A stretch of DNA of 64,000 bases from Paracoccus sp. M683 (lineage in GTDB: Bacteria; Pseudomonadota; Alphaproteobacteria; Rhodobacterales; Rhodobacteraceae): assembly GCF_007096355.1 (NCBI RefSeq), contig NZ_VKDF01000006.1:6896-70895 (forward strand), in the 5' to 3' direction. Positions 15,610-24,437 of this stretch are shown here, piece after piece; within the stretch, counting starts at the first letter, position 1; the number at the start of each line of letters is the position of its first letter. Both the position numbers and the translations under genes were made by a program. Under the pieces are notes generated by a model, which saw only the letters and a list, made by a program, of their open reading frames with translations, searched no databases and was not told the DNA's origin.

Positions 15610-17193
15610 ATGGCCGAGATGCTGGATCTTGATGCAGGCACAGTTTTCGTGGGTGGCGGCGGCGCCGATTACGCGCAACCGCAGAACCTGCTGCTGAAAT
15701 ATGCCAACCGCCACGGGCTGATCGCCGGCGCGACCGGCACCGGCAAGACGGTGACCCTTCAGATCCTTGCCGAAAGCCTGTCCAAGGCCGGGGTCCCGGT
15801 CTTTCTGGCCGACATCAAGGGCGATCTGTCCGGTCTGGCAAAGCCCGGCAATCCGCAGGGCAAGCTGCACGAGCCGTTCCAGAAACGCGCCGATCAGATC
15901 GGCCTGACCATCGACTATCAGCAGTTTCCCGTCACCTTCTGGGACATCTGGGGCCAGCAGGGCCATCCGGTCCGCACCACCCCGGCCGAGATGGGGCCGC
16001 TGCTGCTGTCGCGCCTGCTGGGGCTGAGCGATGTGCAAGAGGGGGTGCTGAACATTGCCTTCCGTATCGCCGACGAACAGGGGCTGGCGCTGGCCGACAT
16101 GAAGGACCTGCGCGCCATGCTGACCTGGCTGGGCGAGAATGCGGCCCAGGTCGCGCTGGAATATGGCAATGTCAGCTCGGCCAGCATCGGCGCGATCCAG
16201 CGGGCCCTGCTGGTTCTGGAAAACGAGGGTGGCGACAAGCTGTTTGGCGAGCCTGCGCTGGAACTGGCCGATCTGCTGCGGCAGGACGCTTCGGGCAAGG
16301 GGATGATCAATATCCTCGCCGCCGACCGGCTGATGAACGCCCCGCGGCTTTATTCCACCTTCCTTCTGTGGCTGCTGAGCGAATTGTTCGAGCAACTGCC
16401 CGAGGTGGGCGACCCCGACAAACCCAAGGCCGCCTTCTTCTTTGACGAGGCGCATCTGTTGTTCGATGACGCGCCCAAGGCCTTGACCGACAAGGTGGAA
16501 CAGGTGGCGCGGCTGATCCGCTCGAAAGGGGTCAGCGTTTGGTTCATCAGCCAGAACCCCGCCGATATTCCCGAGGATATTCTGGGCCAGCTGGGCAATC
16601 GCGTGCAGCACGCCTTGCGTGCATTCACCGCCAAGGACCAGAAGGCGTTGCGCCTTGCGGCCGAGAACTATCGCCCCAACCCCGATTTCGACACCGCCGA
16701 GGCGATCATCCAGGTCGGCACGGGCGAGGCGGTGACCTCGCTGCTGGAAAACAAGGGCGTGCCGGGCATTGCGCAACGCACCCTGGTGCGCCCGCCCTTC
16801 AGCCAGCTTGGTCCGATCACGGCAGAGGAACGGCAGGCCGTGATGGCCGCCTCTGCTATGGGCCTGAAATACGACAAGGTCGTCGATCGCGAATCGGCGC
16901 AAGAGATTTTGGCAAAGCGCGCCGAAGATGCGGCGAAGGCCAGCGCCCAGGCAGGTGCCGAAGGCAATGATGCGGATCTGTGGAACATGGATCGCGATTA
17001 CAAGAATGCGCGCCGCTATGATCCCGATCTGCAAATCAAGCCGGCGACCGGCACGCGCAAGGCGTCAAGCCGGTCGTCGCGTTCCGACAGCATTGCCGAG
17101 GTGTTCGGCAAAAGCCTGGCCCGCCAGCTTGGCTCGAAATCGGGTCAGGCGCTGGTCAGGGGTGTGCTGGGATCGTTGTTCCGGGGCAAGTGA
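15610..17193 (+). CDS. HerA/FtsK-like ATPase of the DUF853 (YjgR) family
   Basis: The 527-residue protein carries Walker A GATGTGKT near residue 45, followed by VFLADIKGDLSGLA, and Walker B AFFFDEAHLLF near residue 282. An Arg/Gln sensor segment (VSVWFISQNPADIPEDIL) follows, and the C-terminal tail is charged, ending in RKASSRSSRSDS...SLFRGK. DUF853 proteins are conserved but their role is not established; the fold suggests an oligomeric DNA- or protein-handling ATPase. It stands alone, and its 3' end overlaps the convergent DUF6477 gene by 38 bases. Confidence 0.88.
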   Translation: MAEMLDLDAGTVFVGGGGADYAQPQNLLLKYANRHGLIAGATGTGKTVTLQILAESLSKAGVPVFLADIKGDLSGLAKPGNPQGKLHEPFQKRADQIGLTIDYQQFPVTFWDIWGQQGHPVRTTPAEMGPLLLSRLLGLSDVQEGVLNIAFRIADEQGLALADMKDLRAMLTWLGENAAQVALEYGNVSSASIGAIQRALLVLENEGGDKLFGEPALELADLLRQDASGKGMINILAADRLMNAPRLYSTFLLWLLSELFEQLPEVGDPDKPKAAFFFDEAHLLFDDAPKALTDKVEQVARLIRSKGVSVWFISQNPADIPEDILGQLGNRVQHALRAFTAKDQKALRLAAENYRPNPDFDTAEAIIQVGTGEAVTSLLENKGVPGIAQRTLVRPPFSQLGPITAEERQAVMAASAMGLKYDKVVDRESAQEILAKRAEDAAKASAQAGAEGNDADLWNMDRDYKNARRYDPDLQIKPATGTRKASSRSSRSDSIAEVFGKSLARQLGSKSGQALVRGVLGSLFRGK

Positions 17194-17584
17194 TCCGGGC
17201 CAGCGCGCCGGCGGCGTCGCAGGCGGCGCGGACCGCCGTGGCCGAAACCGCCCGTGCCGTCATCTCGACCGGCACGGGGGCTTCAGCCACCGCGGCGCGC
17301 ATCTCGGCCAGAATGGCGATCATCAGCATGACATGGCGTTGCAGGTCGTATTCCGCAGCACCTTCCAGCCGGGCCTCGTTCATACGGGCCTCTTCTGCGC
17401 GCAGCCGCGACAGCACGGCACCGGGGCGCGGGCAACCCTCGCTGCGCAAAAGGCGGGGAAGATCACGCTCGCGGCGCCAGCCGGACTGACCGGCACGCGC
17501 AGCCCGGATCAGCAGGCGTGGGCGGCGCAGCGGCGGGTTGGCCGGCAGCGGGCGGAAGGCGATTACATTCGGCATGGCGGTCAT
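17156..17584 (-). CDS. DUF6477-family protein
   Basis: A 142-residue protein with the pattern RRPRLLIRAARAGQSGWRRERDLPRLL, then a helical segment EARLEGAAEYDLQRHVMLMIAILAEMRA. I recognise this as the DUF6477 family found in Rhodobacterales; no function is known. AGGAG lies six bases before the ATG at 17584. The last 38 bases overlap the 3' end of the HerA-like gene. It points away from the DUF6456 gene, another Rhodobacterales-specific protein, with a 213-base divergent region between. Confidence 0.75.
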   Translation of the reverse strand: MTAMPNVIAFRPLPANPPLRRPRLLIRAARAGQSGWRRERDLPRLLRSEGCPRPGAVLSRLRAEEARMNEARLEGAAEYDLQRHVMLMIAILAEMRAAVAEAPVPVEMTARAVSATAVRAACDAAGALARITCPGTTIPAHP

Positions 17585-17797
17585 GGCAGTCTCCTGTCGC
17601 AGGTCATGCCGTCACTCTGTTTCAACTAGCACGGGTGTTGCCAGACGGCTTAATGCAGCGCGCGCAGCAAGAAGGTTTCTTTAGGATTTGTTAGTGAATG
17701 TTGCGTCTATCTGCTGGTATCCACCTGCAATTCCGCGACCAGCATTCAACCCAGAGGTGGCCATCACCGGCCACTTCGAGGATCTAAGGGACCTGAT

Positions 17798-18985
17798 ATG
17801 ACGATACTGACCGGTGACTTCGCCTTCGAAGCCCAAGTCGGAGGCCACCGTTCGCCAGAAGGGCCAGCCGCCGAGGATGGCGCTGTGGCCGCGCTGCCCG
17901 AAGAGGCCCAGCTTTACTTGCGCCATGTCGAGCAGGGAGAAACAATCCGCGCCATCGCCCGCGATCTCGGCTGCCATGCCTCGACGATTCTGCGCCGGAT
18001 TCGCAAATACGAATCCCGTCGCGACGATCTGCTGGTGGATGGGGCGCTAGAGCGGGCGGGCAACGGCGCATCGCTGGACGGTCCCAAAGCCACGCAGACC
18101 TTGCGCCGCCTTGCCGAGCCGGGTGCATTGATGGCGGTGGTGCCCGGTATGGAAAAGGCGATCGTCACCCGCGACGGAATCCGCACCGCCGTGCTTGAAC
18201 GCGAACTGGCCGAGGCGATGGCGCTGAATGGCTGGGTTGCTCAGGTCGGGCAGGGGCGGGTGCTCAGCTACGCCATCTCGCCAACTGGCCGCGAGGTTCT
18301 GCGCGGCAAGATGGCCCCCGGCAAGGGGCGCGGGGCAGGGGCGACGGGGTCGGGCGCAGGTCTGCCCAGACCACAAGCCTTCCGCGATGCGCGCCCGGTT
18401 CAGGCCGACACGGACATATCCCAGCTATCTGACGGCGAAACCCCTGACGCGGCGCCCGATGAAGGCCCGGAACATGCCGCCCGGCACCGGATCTGGTCGG
18501 AACGCGTGATCCGCGATCCCGACAGCGGCCAGCGCCGGCGCACCCGCGTCAATATCGCCGAAAGCCCCTTGCTGATTCTGGCGCGGCGGCGCGATGGCAA
18601 TGGTCAGGCGTTTCTGTCGGCGGGCATGGTGGCAGCGGGCGAAAGGCTACGCGAGGATTTTGAACTGGCCCAGCTTGGTCCGCGCACGACGCAGAACTGG
18701 GACGGGTTCATGACCGCCGGCATTGACGTCTCGCGCGCCGATACGGGTTATCGCGGCGGGTCGGAATCGGCGCGTAATCGCGTGGCGGTCGCGCTGCGCG
18801 AACTGGGGCCTGGCATGGGCGACATCGTCCTTCGGGTCTGCTGTTTCCTGGAAGGGATCGAACTGACCGAACGCCGTCTTGGCTGGTCGGCGCGCTCGGG
18901 CAAGATCGTGCTGCGTCTGGCGCTGATGCGGCTGGAACGCCATTACGAGGAAACCTATGGCCAGGGATCACGATTGATAGGCTGA
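17798..18985 (+). CDS. DUF6456-domain protein with helix-turn-helix
   Basis: A 395-residue protein. Residues about 38-70 form a helix-turn-helix (YLRHVEQGETIRAIARDLGCHASTILRRIRKYE). Residues 95-170 look like a second winged-helix-like segment, followed by a disordered Gly/Ala linker. A conserved C-terminal domain (SPLLILARRRDGNGQAFLSAGMVAAGERLREDFELAQLG...RLGWSARSGKIVLRLALMRLERHY) is the DUF6456 region. It is probably a DNA-binding regulator; targets are unknown. Confidence 0.8.
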   Translation: MTILTGDFAFEAQVGGHRSPEGPAAEDGAVAALPEEAQLYLRHVEQGETIRAIARDLGCHASTILRRIRKYESRRDDLLVDGALERAGNGASLDGPKATQTLRRLAEPGALMAVVPGMEKAIVTRDGIRTAVLERELAEAMALNGWVAQVGQGRVLSYAISPTGREVLRGKMAPGKGRGAGATGSGAGLPRPQAFRDARPVQADTDISQLSDGETPDAAPDEGPEHAARHRIWSERVIRDPDSGQRRRTRVNIAESPLLILARRRDGNGQAFLSAGMVAAGERLREDFELAQLGPRTTQNWDGFMTAGIDVSRADTGYRGGSESARNRVAVALRELGPGMGDIVLRVCCFLEGIELTERRLGWSARSGKIVLRLALMRLERHYEETYGQGSRLIG

Positions 18986-19044
18986 TCCTTGCCGGGCAAT
19001 CGCTGGCCAGCCCCCCGCCAGTTTTGTCAGCGCCGATCCTCGCA

Positions 19045-19551
19045 TCATATCAGGCAGTCATATGACCATTGCAGCAAGGCCTGTCGCTGCCGCGGCCGGC
19101 AGAAAGGATTGCCGGGCTCGCAATTGGCGCGCACCTGCCCGGCATGGCGTGCAAAGCCACGCCAGCGCTTGATCTGCCTGTCATCAACGCCCGGCAGACG
19201 GCGACCCAGATAATAGCGACAATACCACTGGAACCAGCCACGCGGATCGGGCTGGATGATCCAGCCCTTGCGCCGCCATTCCGCCAGCGGTTGCCGGCTT
19301 TTGACCCCGAAATAGTTCAGCGCGGGATCAGCCCTCGCAGACAGCTTCGCAGACGCAAACCAGCTTTCCGGGAACTCGGCCCGGCAATCGTTCAGATACC
19401 GTCCCTCGAACACGCCCATCTGCAACATCTCTGCGGGCGAATAGAAGGGCGCGAAACCGGGATCCGTCATTGCCCCGGTTTCGGCGTCCAGGCTGTAGCC
19501 ATAGCCGCTTTGCATCCGGTCCTCGACCTCGATCCAGTCGCCTCTCGCCAT
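19045..19551 (-). CDS. Conserved protein of unknown function (FEGRYLNDC / DPRGWFQWYCRY family)
   Basis: The 168-residue reading (ATG at 19551, with GGGGGA upstream) contains dense conserved-looking motifs: GVFEGRYLNDCRAEFP, LNYFGVKSRQPLAEWRRKGWI, DPRGWFQWYCRYYLGRRLPG and CRPRQRQALLQWSYD. I know similar sequences as widespread hypothetical proteins without assigned function. Cys, His, Trp and Arg residues recur as in an enzyme or metal/nucleic-acid-binding protein, but no catalytic motif is recognisable. An in-frame ATG at 19683 would overlap the lipA start; I reject it because the family pattern begins near MARGDWIEVED. It is divergent from lipA. Confidence 0.7.
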   Translation of the reverse strand: MARGDWIEVEDRMQSGYGYSLDAETGAMTDPGFAPFYSPAEMLQMGVFEGRYLNDCRAEFPESWFASAKLSARADPALNYFGVKSRQPLAEWRRKGWIIQPDPRGWFQWYCRYYLGRRLPGVDDRQIKRWRGFARHAGQVRANCEPGNPFCRPRQRQALLQWSYDCLI

Positions 19552-19681
19552 GCGTCCCCCGCAATCCTGCCATGCCACGGCCATAACGGTATATCCGCCT
19601 TGCGGTTCCGCGTGCCGATACCGTTGATCCCTTGCGTCAAACCGACTATTTAACCTTTGAACCACCCCGGAAAGGTGCCTC

Positions 19682-20632
19682 ATGGCCGAGACGTCGCCCC
19701 CCCGCCTGCGCCACCCAGAAAAGGCCCATAAGGCCGATCAGGCGCAGCCGAAGAAACCGGACTGGATCCGCGTGAAGGCCCCCACATCCGAGGGCTATAA
19801 ACGGACCCGCGACATCCTGCGGGAAAACCGCCTGTCGACCGTCTGCGAAGAGGCCGGCTGCCCCAATGTCGGCGAATGCTGGTCGCAGGGCCACGCCACC
19901 ATGATGATCATGGGCGAGATCTGCACACGCGGCTGTTCCTTCTGCAACGTCATCACCGGCCGTCCCGATGCGCTGGACGTGTTCGAACCGGGCCGCGTCG
20001 CCCATGCTGTTGCCAAGCTGGGGCTGAAACACGTCGTCATCACCTCGGTCGACCGCGACGATCTGGACGATGGCGGGGCGGAACATTTCGCCCAGACCAT
20101 CCGCGCCATCCGCCACCGCAGTCCGGGGTCCACCATCGAGGTGCTGACCCCGGATTTCCTGAAGACGAAACCCGGCGCACTGGAAACCGTCGTCGAGGCC
20201 CGGCCCGATGTCTTCAACCACAACCTTGAAACCGTTCCGGGCCTTTACCCGACCGTGCGGCCCGGTGCGCGCTATTTCCATTCGCTGCGCCTGCTGCAAA
20301 AGGTCAAGGAACTGGACCCGACCATGTTCACCAAATCGGGGATCATGGTGGGGCTGGGCGAGGACCGTCAGGGCGTCTTGCAGGTGATGGATGACATGCG
20401 CGCCGCCGATATCGACTTCATGACCATCGGCCAGTATCTGCAACCGACGCCCAAGCATCACCGCGTCGATCGCTTCGTCACGCCCGAGGAATTTGCCGGA
20501 TACGAGAAATCGGCCTATGGCAAAGGCTTCCTGATGGTTTCGGCCACGCCCCTGACACGCTCGTCCTATCACGCTGGCGACGATTTCGCCCGCCTGCGCA
20601 CCGCGCGGCTGGAAAAGCTCGGGCGCGCCTGA
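19682..20632 (+). CDS. lipA: Lipoyl synthase
   Basis: A 316-residue radical SAM enzyme with both LipA cluster motifs: the auxiliary [12 protein letters not shown] and the radical [11 protein letters not shown]. It also has the family end region ([24 protein letters not shown]). It inserts two sulfurs into octanoyl groups on lipoate-dependent enzymes. AAAGGTG precedes the ATG at 19682. It is monocistronic here; lipB is not adjacent. Confidence 0.96.
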   Translation: MAETSPPRLRHPEKAHKADQAQPKKPDWIRVKAPTSEGYKRTRDILRENRLSTVCEEAGCPNVGECWSQGHATMMIMGEICTRGCSFCNVITGRPDALDVFEPGRVAHAVAKLGLKHVVITSVDRDDLDDGGAEHFAQTIRAIRHRSPGSTIEVLTPDFLKTKPGALETVVEARPDVFNHNLETVPGLYPTVRPGARYFHSLRLLQKVKELDPTMFTKSGIMVGLGEDRQGVLQVMDDMRAADIDFMTIGQYLQPTPKHHRVDRFVTPEEFAGYEKSAYGKGFLMVSATPLTRSSYHAGDDFARLRTARLEKLGRA

Positions 20633-20645
20633 CGCCCGCCCGAGC
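20617..20645 (+). terminator. Hairpin overlapping lipA stop codon
   Basis: GCTCGGGCG (20617-20625) pairs with CGCCCGAGC (20637-20645), enclosing the TGA of lipA, and is followed by CGCTTTGTC. The T-run is short, so this is a probable but weak terminator. Confidence 0.4.
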
Positions 20646-20652
20646 CGCTTTG

Positions 20653-20850
20653 TCAAAGCAAGGCGTAGATGACAGCGGCGGCCGCCACTGCCGTGCTCGC
20701 GTAAAGCCCCAGCCAGAAATTCGGCAGGTTATAGACGGGCGCCTCTTCATTGCAGGCGCCGCAACGTTTGTGACCATAGGTCATGCGATGCCCACAGGCA
20801 GGACATTGATAGCGATGCACCGCATCGGGCGTATTGGGTTTGTCGGTCAT
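20653..20850 (-). CDS. Small zinc-ribbon membrane protein
   Basis: A 65-residue protein with a zinc-ribbon (CPACGHRMTYGHKRCGAC, two CxxC pairs at about residues 16-33) and one C-terminal transmembrane helix (LGLYASTAVAAAAVIYALL). The ATG at 20850 is chosen because homology-like sequence starts there. No family name is recognised; similar zinc-ribbon/TM miniproteins are common and uncharacterised. It is convergent with lipA. Confidence 0.65.
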   Translation of the reverse strand: MTDKPNTPDAVHRYQCPACGHRMTYGHKRCGACNEEAPVYNLPNFWLGLYASTAVAAAAVIYALL

Positions 20851-20933
20851 GGTTGATCCAGTCTGATCGGGCGCTGACCCATCCGGGGCCGCGCATGAAA
20901 ATACCTGCCGCATCGCATGCGGCGCGGGAACGA

Positions 20934-21296
20934 TCAGAGGGTCAGGGGCGGGGCACGGGCCTGCCAGCCCAAATGTGCCGATTGCAGCCTGGGGATCGGC
21001 GAAAGGCCGGCTTGGACCAAGCCCAGCAGGCGCTGCGGGGGCAGGGCCGGCCTGGCGCCCGAACCGATATCCGCCACGGGTGCGGGCAGGTCCCGCTCGG
21101 GTCGCGCCTGCCTGTCCTGCGGCACCTGCCGCAGATCCGAGGCGACGACCTGAATCGCCAGCCGCTCGAACAGGGGCGCGCCGCCATCGCGGCCCAACTG
21201 GCGATCAGCTGTCGTGGGAAGCGCGGCAAACAGAACCAGCAGGATGGCCAACACCCTGGCACCAATTCCCGACATGATCCGCTTGCTGGCATACAT
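20934..21296 (-). CDS. Hypothetical secreted protein
   Basis: A 120-residue reading with a typical signal peptide (RVLAILLVLFAALPTTA, cleavage before DRQLG). The mature part is Pro/Arg/Gln-rich (QVVASDLRQVPQDRQARPERDLPAPV). I do not recognise the family. The ATG at 21296 is chosen because it begins a clean signal peptide; AGGG lies upstream. It is supported mainly by the signal peptide, and a spurious frame remains possible. A tRNA gene lies 92 bases upstream on the opposite strand. Confidence 0.5.
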   Translation of the reverse strand: MYASKRIMSGIGARVLAILLVLFAALPTTADRQLGRDGGAPLFERLAIQVVASDLRQVPQDRQARPERDLPAPVADIGSGARPALPPQRLLGLVQAGLSPIPRLQSAHLGWQARAPPLTL

Positions 21297-21388
21297 GATC
21301 AAATCCCTGCGCTCATCCCCCGCTTCTGTCCAGAGCCATTCTTCGACCCCTTGCAAATTTCCGCCCGCCGTCATAGGCGATGGCAGAG

Positions 21389-21472
21389 GCCCGAGTGGCG
21401 GAATGGTAGACGCAGCGGATTCAAAATCCGCCGCCGCAAGGCATGTCGGTTCGAGTCCGACCTCGGGTACCA
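21389..21472 (+). tRNA. tRNA-Leu (anticodon CAA)
   Basis: Acceptor arms GCCCGAG (21389-21395) and CTCGGGT pair, followed by ACCA with CCA encoded. The anticodon stem GCGGA/TCCGC (21415-21431) encloses TTCAAAA, anticodon CAA at 21422-21424. A long variable arm and the GGTTCGAGTCC T-arm confirm a class II leucine tRNA reading UUG. Confidence 0.95.
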
Positions 21473-21477
21473 GCCTC

Positions 21478-21538
21478 TTTCTTCTTCATGAAAATATTCC
21501 GGGGGGATCGCCCCTTGGCGATCGGGGGCAGCGCCCCC
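21478..21538 (+). repeat. Dispersed intergenic element, copy 1
   Basis: The T-rich motif TTTCTTCTTCATGAAAATAT (core 21478-21500) is followed by a G-run and hairpin GGGGGC-AGC-GCCCCC (21524-21538). The same arrangement recurs at 41285-41337 and, inverted or partial, at 48164-48210 and 62241-62270. The hairpin sits just beyond the stop of the ABC gene at 21539 and may terminate it. Confidence 0.55.
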
Positions 21539-23398
21539 TCAGCGGTAGCCGGCGGCCTGCAACTCGAACAGGTCGCGATACCGCCCCGCTTGGGCCAGCA
21601 ATTCCTCATGCGTGCCCGAGGCCTCGACCCGACCGCGTTCCAGAACCAGAATCCGGTCGGCCATCCGCACGCTGCTGAACCGATGCGAGATCAGCACCGA
21701 TGTCTTGCCTTCGGACAGGTCCTTGAACCGCTGGAACACCTCGAACTCGGATCTCGCATCCAGCGCGGCCGTGGGTTCGTCCAGAATCAGCACCTGTGCA
21801 TCGCGCATATAGGCGCGCGCAATGGCCAGCTTCTGCCATTCGCCCCCCGACAGATCGACCCCCCGCGCGAATCGCTTGCCCACCATCTGCCGATAACCCG
21901 CCGGCAGTCGCCCGATCACCTCATCGGCGCCCGATTGATGGGCGGCCGCCTCGATCCGGGGCTGGTCATCGCGGGCGCTGATCCGGCCCACCGCGATATT
22001 GTCGCCCGCACTCATCGAATAGCGGACGAAATCCTGAAAGATCACCCCCATGGCCGCGCGCAGCTGGTCCAGATCGTAATCGCGCAGGTCGCGCCCATCC
22101 AGCAGGATGCGCCCTTCGTCCGGGTCGTAAAGCCGGGCCAGCAGCTTGACCAACGTGGTCTTGCCCGCGCCGTTCTCGCCCACCAGCGCCAGCGTTTCCC
22201 CGGCATGCAGCGTGAAGGACAGGTTCCGCACCGCCCATCTTTCGGCATTGGGATAACGAAAGCCCACATCCTCAAAGATGAAACCCTGTCGGACCGGGTC
22301 GGGAACGGGCAGAGGGTTCGGGGGCGAGGCGATCTCGGGGCGTTCCTCGAAGAAGTCGAACAGATCATCCAGATACAGCGCCTGCGAGGCCATGCTGGAA
22401 AAACTGCTCAGCACCCCCTCCAGCAATCCGCGCAGGCGCAGAAAGCTGCCCGACAGGAATGTCAGATCGCCAAGCGTCAGAACGGCGGTCAGCGTCGCGC
22501 CGATGATCCACAGATAGGCGCCGTAATAGGACAGCGTGCCAAGTGCGGTCAGCACCGCCATCCACAGCAATTGTCGCCGCAGGATGCCCCGGTTCTCGTC
22601 ATAGAAGCGCTGCGCCAGATCAAGATAGCGGTCGCGCAGGAACCGGTTCAGGGCAAAGATCTTGACCTCTTTCGCAGATTCCGCGCTGGCGCCGACCATG
22701 CGCAGATAGTCGCGTTCGCGCCGTTCGGCCGTGCGCCGATAGTTCATCGCATAGGTCAGCGCGTTGAAATGCGTCTCGCCCAGAAATGCCGGGATCAGCG
22801 CGATCAGCAGCAGCACCACCAGCCAAGGGTTATACAGGATCAGCCCGGCTGCAAAGCTGGCCACGGTGACCAGATCCTGCAACAGCCCCATCACCTGATT
22901 CAGCAGCGGAATATTCCCCACGGTCTGCCGCCGCGCCCGGTCCAGCTTGTCCTGGAAGGTCGCGTCCTCGAAATCCTCAAGGTCCAGTTCGGCGGCATGG
23001 TCCATCACCCGGATCGACAGTGAAATGACCAGCCGCTCCTGCAACAGCGAATTGGTATAGCTTACCCCGCGCCCCAGCAGGTCACTGATCAGCGCAAGGC
23101 CCAGCTCGACCGCAACCAGCCCGGCAAGCGGGCCGGCCAGCCCCGTCTGCCACCAGTCGGCCAGCGCCTCGGGCCGGCCCTCCAGCGCGATCAGGCGGAC
23201 GACCTCGTCGATGATCAGCTTGCCGATCCACAGCATCGAGATCGGCATCACCGCGCGGACCAGCCGCAGCGCCATCATCACCAGCATCAGCCCCGGACTG
23301 GCGCGCCAGACCATCCGCAGAAAGGCCGGTATGTTCTTCAGCGCCGCCCAACGCGCGCCATAGCTGGCAGGCTGGTTCGGGGTGACGCCGGGCGGCAT
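21539..23398 (-). CDS. ABC exporter-type half transporter (fused membrane and ATPase domains)
   Basis: A 619-residue protein with an N-terminal six-helix exporter domain (residues about 30-330) and a C-terminal ATPase. Walker A is GENGAGKTT, signature LSGGE, Walker B VLILDEPTAALD, H-loop LISHRF. Homologues act as homodimeric exporters of lipids, peptides or drugs; the substrate cannot be read. The ATG at 23398 lies one base after the oppF stop (TGACATG), so it is co-transcribed with the oligopeptide importer. An ABC exporter in an opp operon is unusual and might export or recycle a related peptide. Confidence 0.87.
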   Translation of the reverse strand: MPPGVTPNQPASYGARWAALKNIPAFLRMVWRASPGLMLVMMALRLVRAVMPISMLWIGKLIIDEVVRLIALEGRPEALADWWQTGLAGPLAGLVAVELGLALISDLLGRGVSYTNSLLQERLVISLSIRVMDHAAELDLEDFEDATFQDKLDRARRQTVGNIPLLNQVMGLLQDLVTVASFAAGLILYNPWLVVLLLIALIPAFLGETHFNALTYAMNYRRTAERRERDYLRMVGASAESAKEVKIFALNRFLRDRYLDLAQRFYDENRGILRRQLLWMAVLTALGTLSYYGAYLWIIGATLTAVLTLGDLTFLSGSFLRLRGLLEGVLSSFSSMASQALYLDDLFDFFEERPEIASPPNPLPVPDPVRQGFIFEDVGFRYPNAERWAVRNLSFTLHAGETLALVGENGAGKTTLVKLLARLYDPDEGRILLDGRDLRDYDLDQLRAAMGVIFQDFVRYSMSAGDNIAVGRISARDDQPRIEAAAHQSGADEVIGRLPAGYRQMVGKRFARGVDLSGGEWQKLAIARAYMRDAQVLILDEPTAALDARSEFEVFQRFKDLSEGKTSVLISHRFSSVRMADRILVLERGRVEASGTHEELLAQAGRYRDLFELQAAGYR

Positions 23399-23399
23399 G

Positions 23400-24437
23400 T
23401 CAGGCCGGAACCGTCTGCGCGCGAGCGCGGGCGCCGGCAATCTCGGCCTCGGTCAGGGGGCCGGGAAAATGGCAGGCCACCTGATGATCGCCCCCCATCA
23501 GTGCGGGCACCTGTTCGGCGCAGGCGGGTTGGGCGCGCGGGCAGCGGGTGCGGAACACGCAGCCCGAGGGCGGGTTCATCGGCGAGGGCAGGTCACCCGT
23601 CAGCGGCACCACCGATTTTGCCGCATCCACCGTCGGGTCGGGGATCGGCACCGCCGACATCAGGGCCTGTGTATAGGGGTGCTGGGGGGCGGAATACAGA
23701 TCCGCCGCGGATGCGATTTCCATCACCTTGCCCAGATACAGCACCAGCACCCGGTCGCTGATATGTTTCACCACCGACAGGTCATGGGCGATAAAGATCA
23801 GCGCCAGCCCCAGATCACGTTGCAGCCGGATCAGCAAGTTGATGACCTGTGCCTGAATCGAGACATCCAGCGCCGAGACCGGTTCATCGCAGATGATCAG
23901 CCGGGGCTCGACGATCAGGGCGCGTGCGATGCCGATGCGTTGGGCCTGCCCGCCGCTGAACTCGTGCGGATAGCGGTTGATCTGGTTGGGCAGCAGCCCG
24001 ACCTTGTCCATCATCGACTTGACCCGCGCCTTCACCTCGGCCCGGCCAAGATCGGGGTGATGCGTTGTCAGAGGCTCTGCGATGATCTGGCCCACGGTCA
24101 TGCGCGGGTTCAGGCTGGCGACCGGGTCCTGAAAGATCATCTGGATGTCACTGCGATATTTCAGCATCTGGCGCGGGGTCATGCCGATCAGATCGGCGCC
24201 ATCAACCCATTCAGCCCGACCTTGGGCCTGAACCAGCCCGATCAGCGCCCGCGCCAGCGTCGATTTCCCGGACCCGGATTCGCCCACGATGCCAAGCGTC
24301 TCGCCAGGGTTCAAAGTGAAATCCACGCCGCCTACTGCATGCAGTTGCCGCGCCGGCGTCCAGGGCATGTCGCCATCGCGGCGCACGGCAAAGGTGACGC
24401 GCAGGTCAGTCACGTCGAGAAGCGGCCTGATCGTCAT
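23400..24437 (-). CDS. oppF: Oligopeptide ABC transporter ATPase, OppF type
   Basis: A 345-residue ATPase with Walker A GESGSGKST, Q-loop QDP, signature FSGGQAQRIGIARAL, Walker B LIICDEPVSALD and the C-terminal oligopeptide extension with cysteines (CVFRTRCPRAQPAC) that binds an iron-sulfur or zinc centre in this subfamily. With OppD it powers import through OppBC. It overlaps oppD by four bases. Confidence 0.92.
   Translation of the reverse strand: MTIRPLLDVTDLRVTFAVRRDGDMPWTPARQLHAVGGVDFTLNPGETLGIVGESGSGKSTLARALIGLVQAQGRAEWVDGADLIGMTPRQMLKYRSDIQMIFQDPVASLNPRMTVGQIIAEPLTTHHPDLGRAEVKARVKSMMDKVGLLPNQINRYPHEFSGGQAQRIGIARALIVEPRLIICDEPVSALDVSIQAQVINLLIRLQRDLGLALIFIAHDLSVVKHISDRVLVLYLGKVMEIASAADLYSAPQHPYTQALMSAVPIPDPTVDAAKSVVPLTGDLPSPMNPPSGCVFRTRCPRAQPACAEQVPALMGGDHQVACHFPGPLTEAEIAGARARAQTVPA

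Noticed and set aside
21389..21500. tRNA-Leu as an integration site
   Set aside because: No integrase or duplicated tRNA 3' end is nearby; what follows is the dispersed element.
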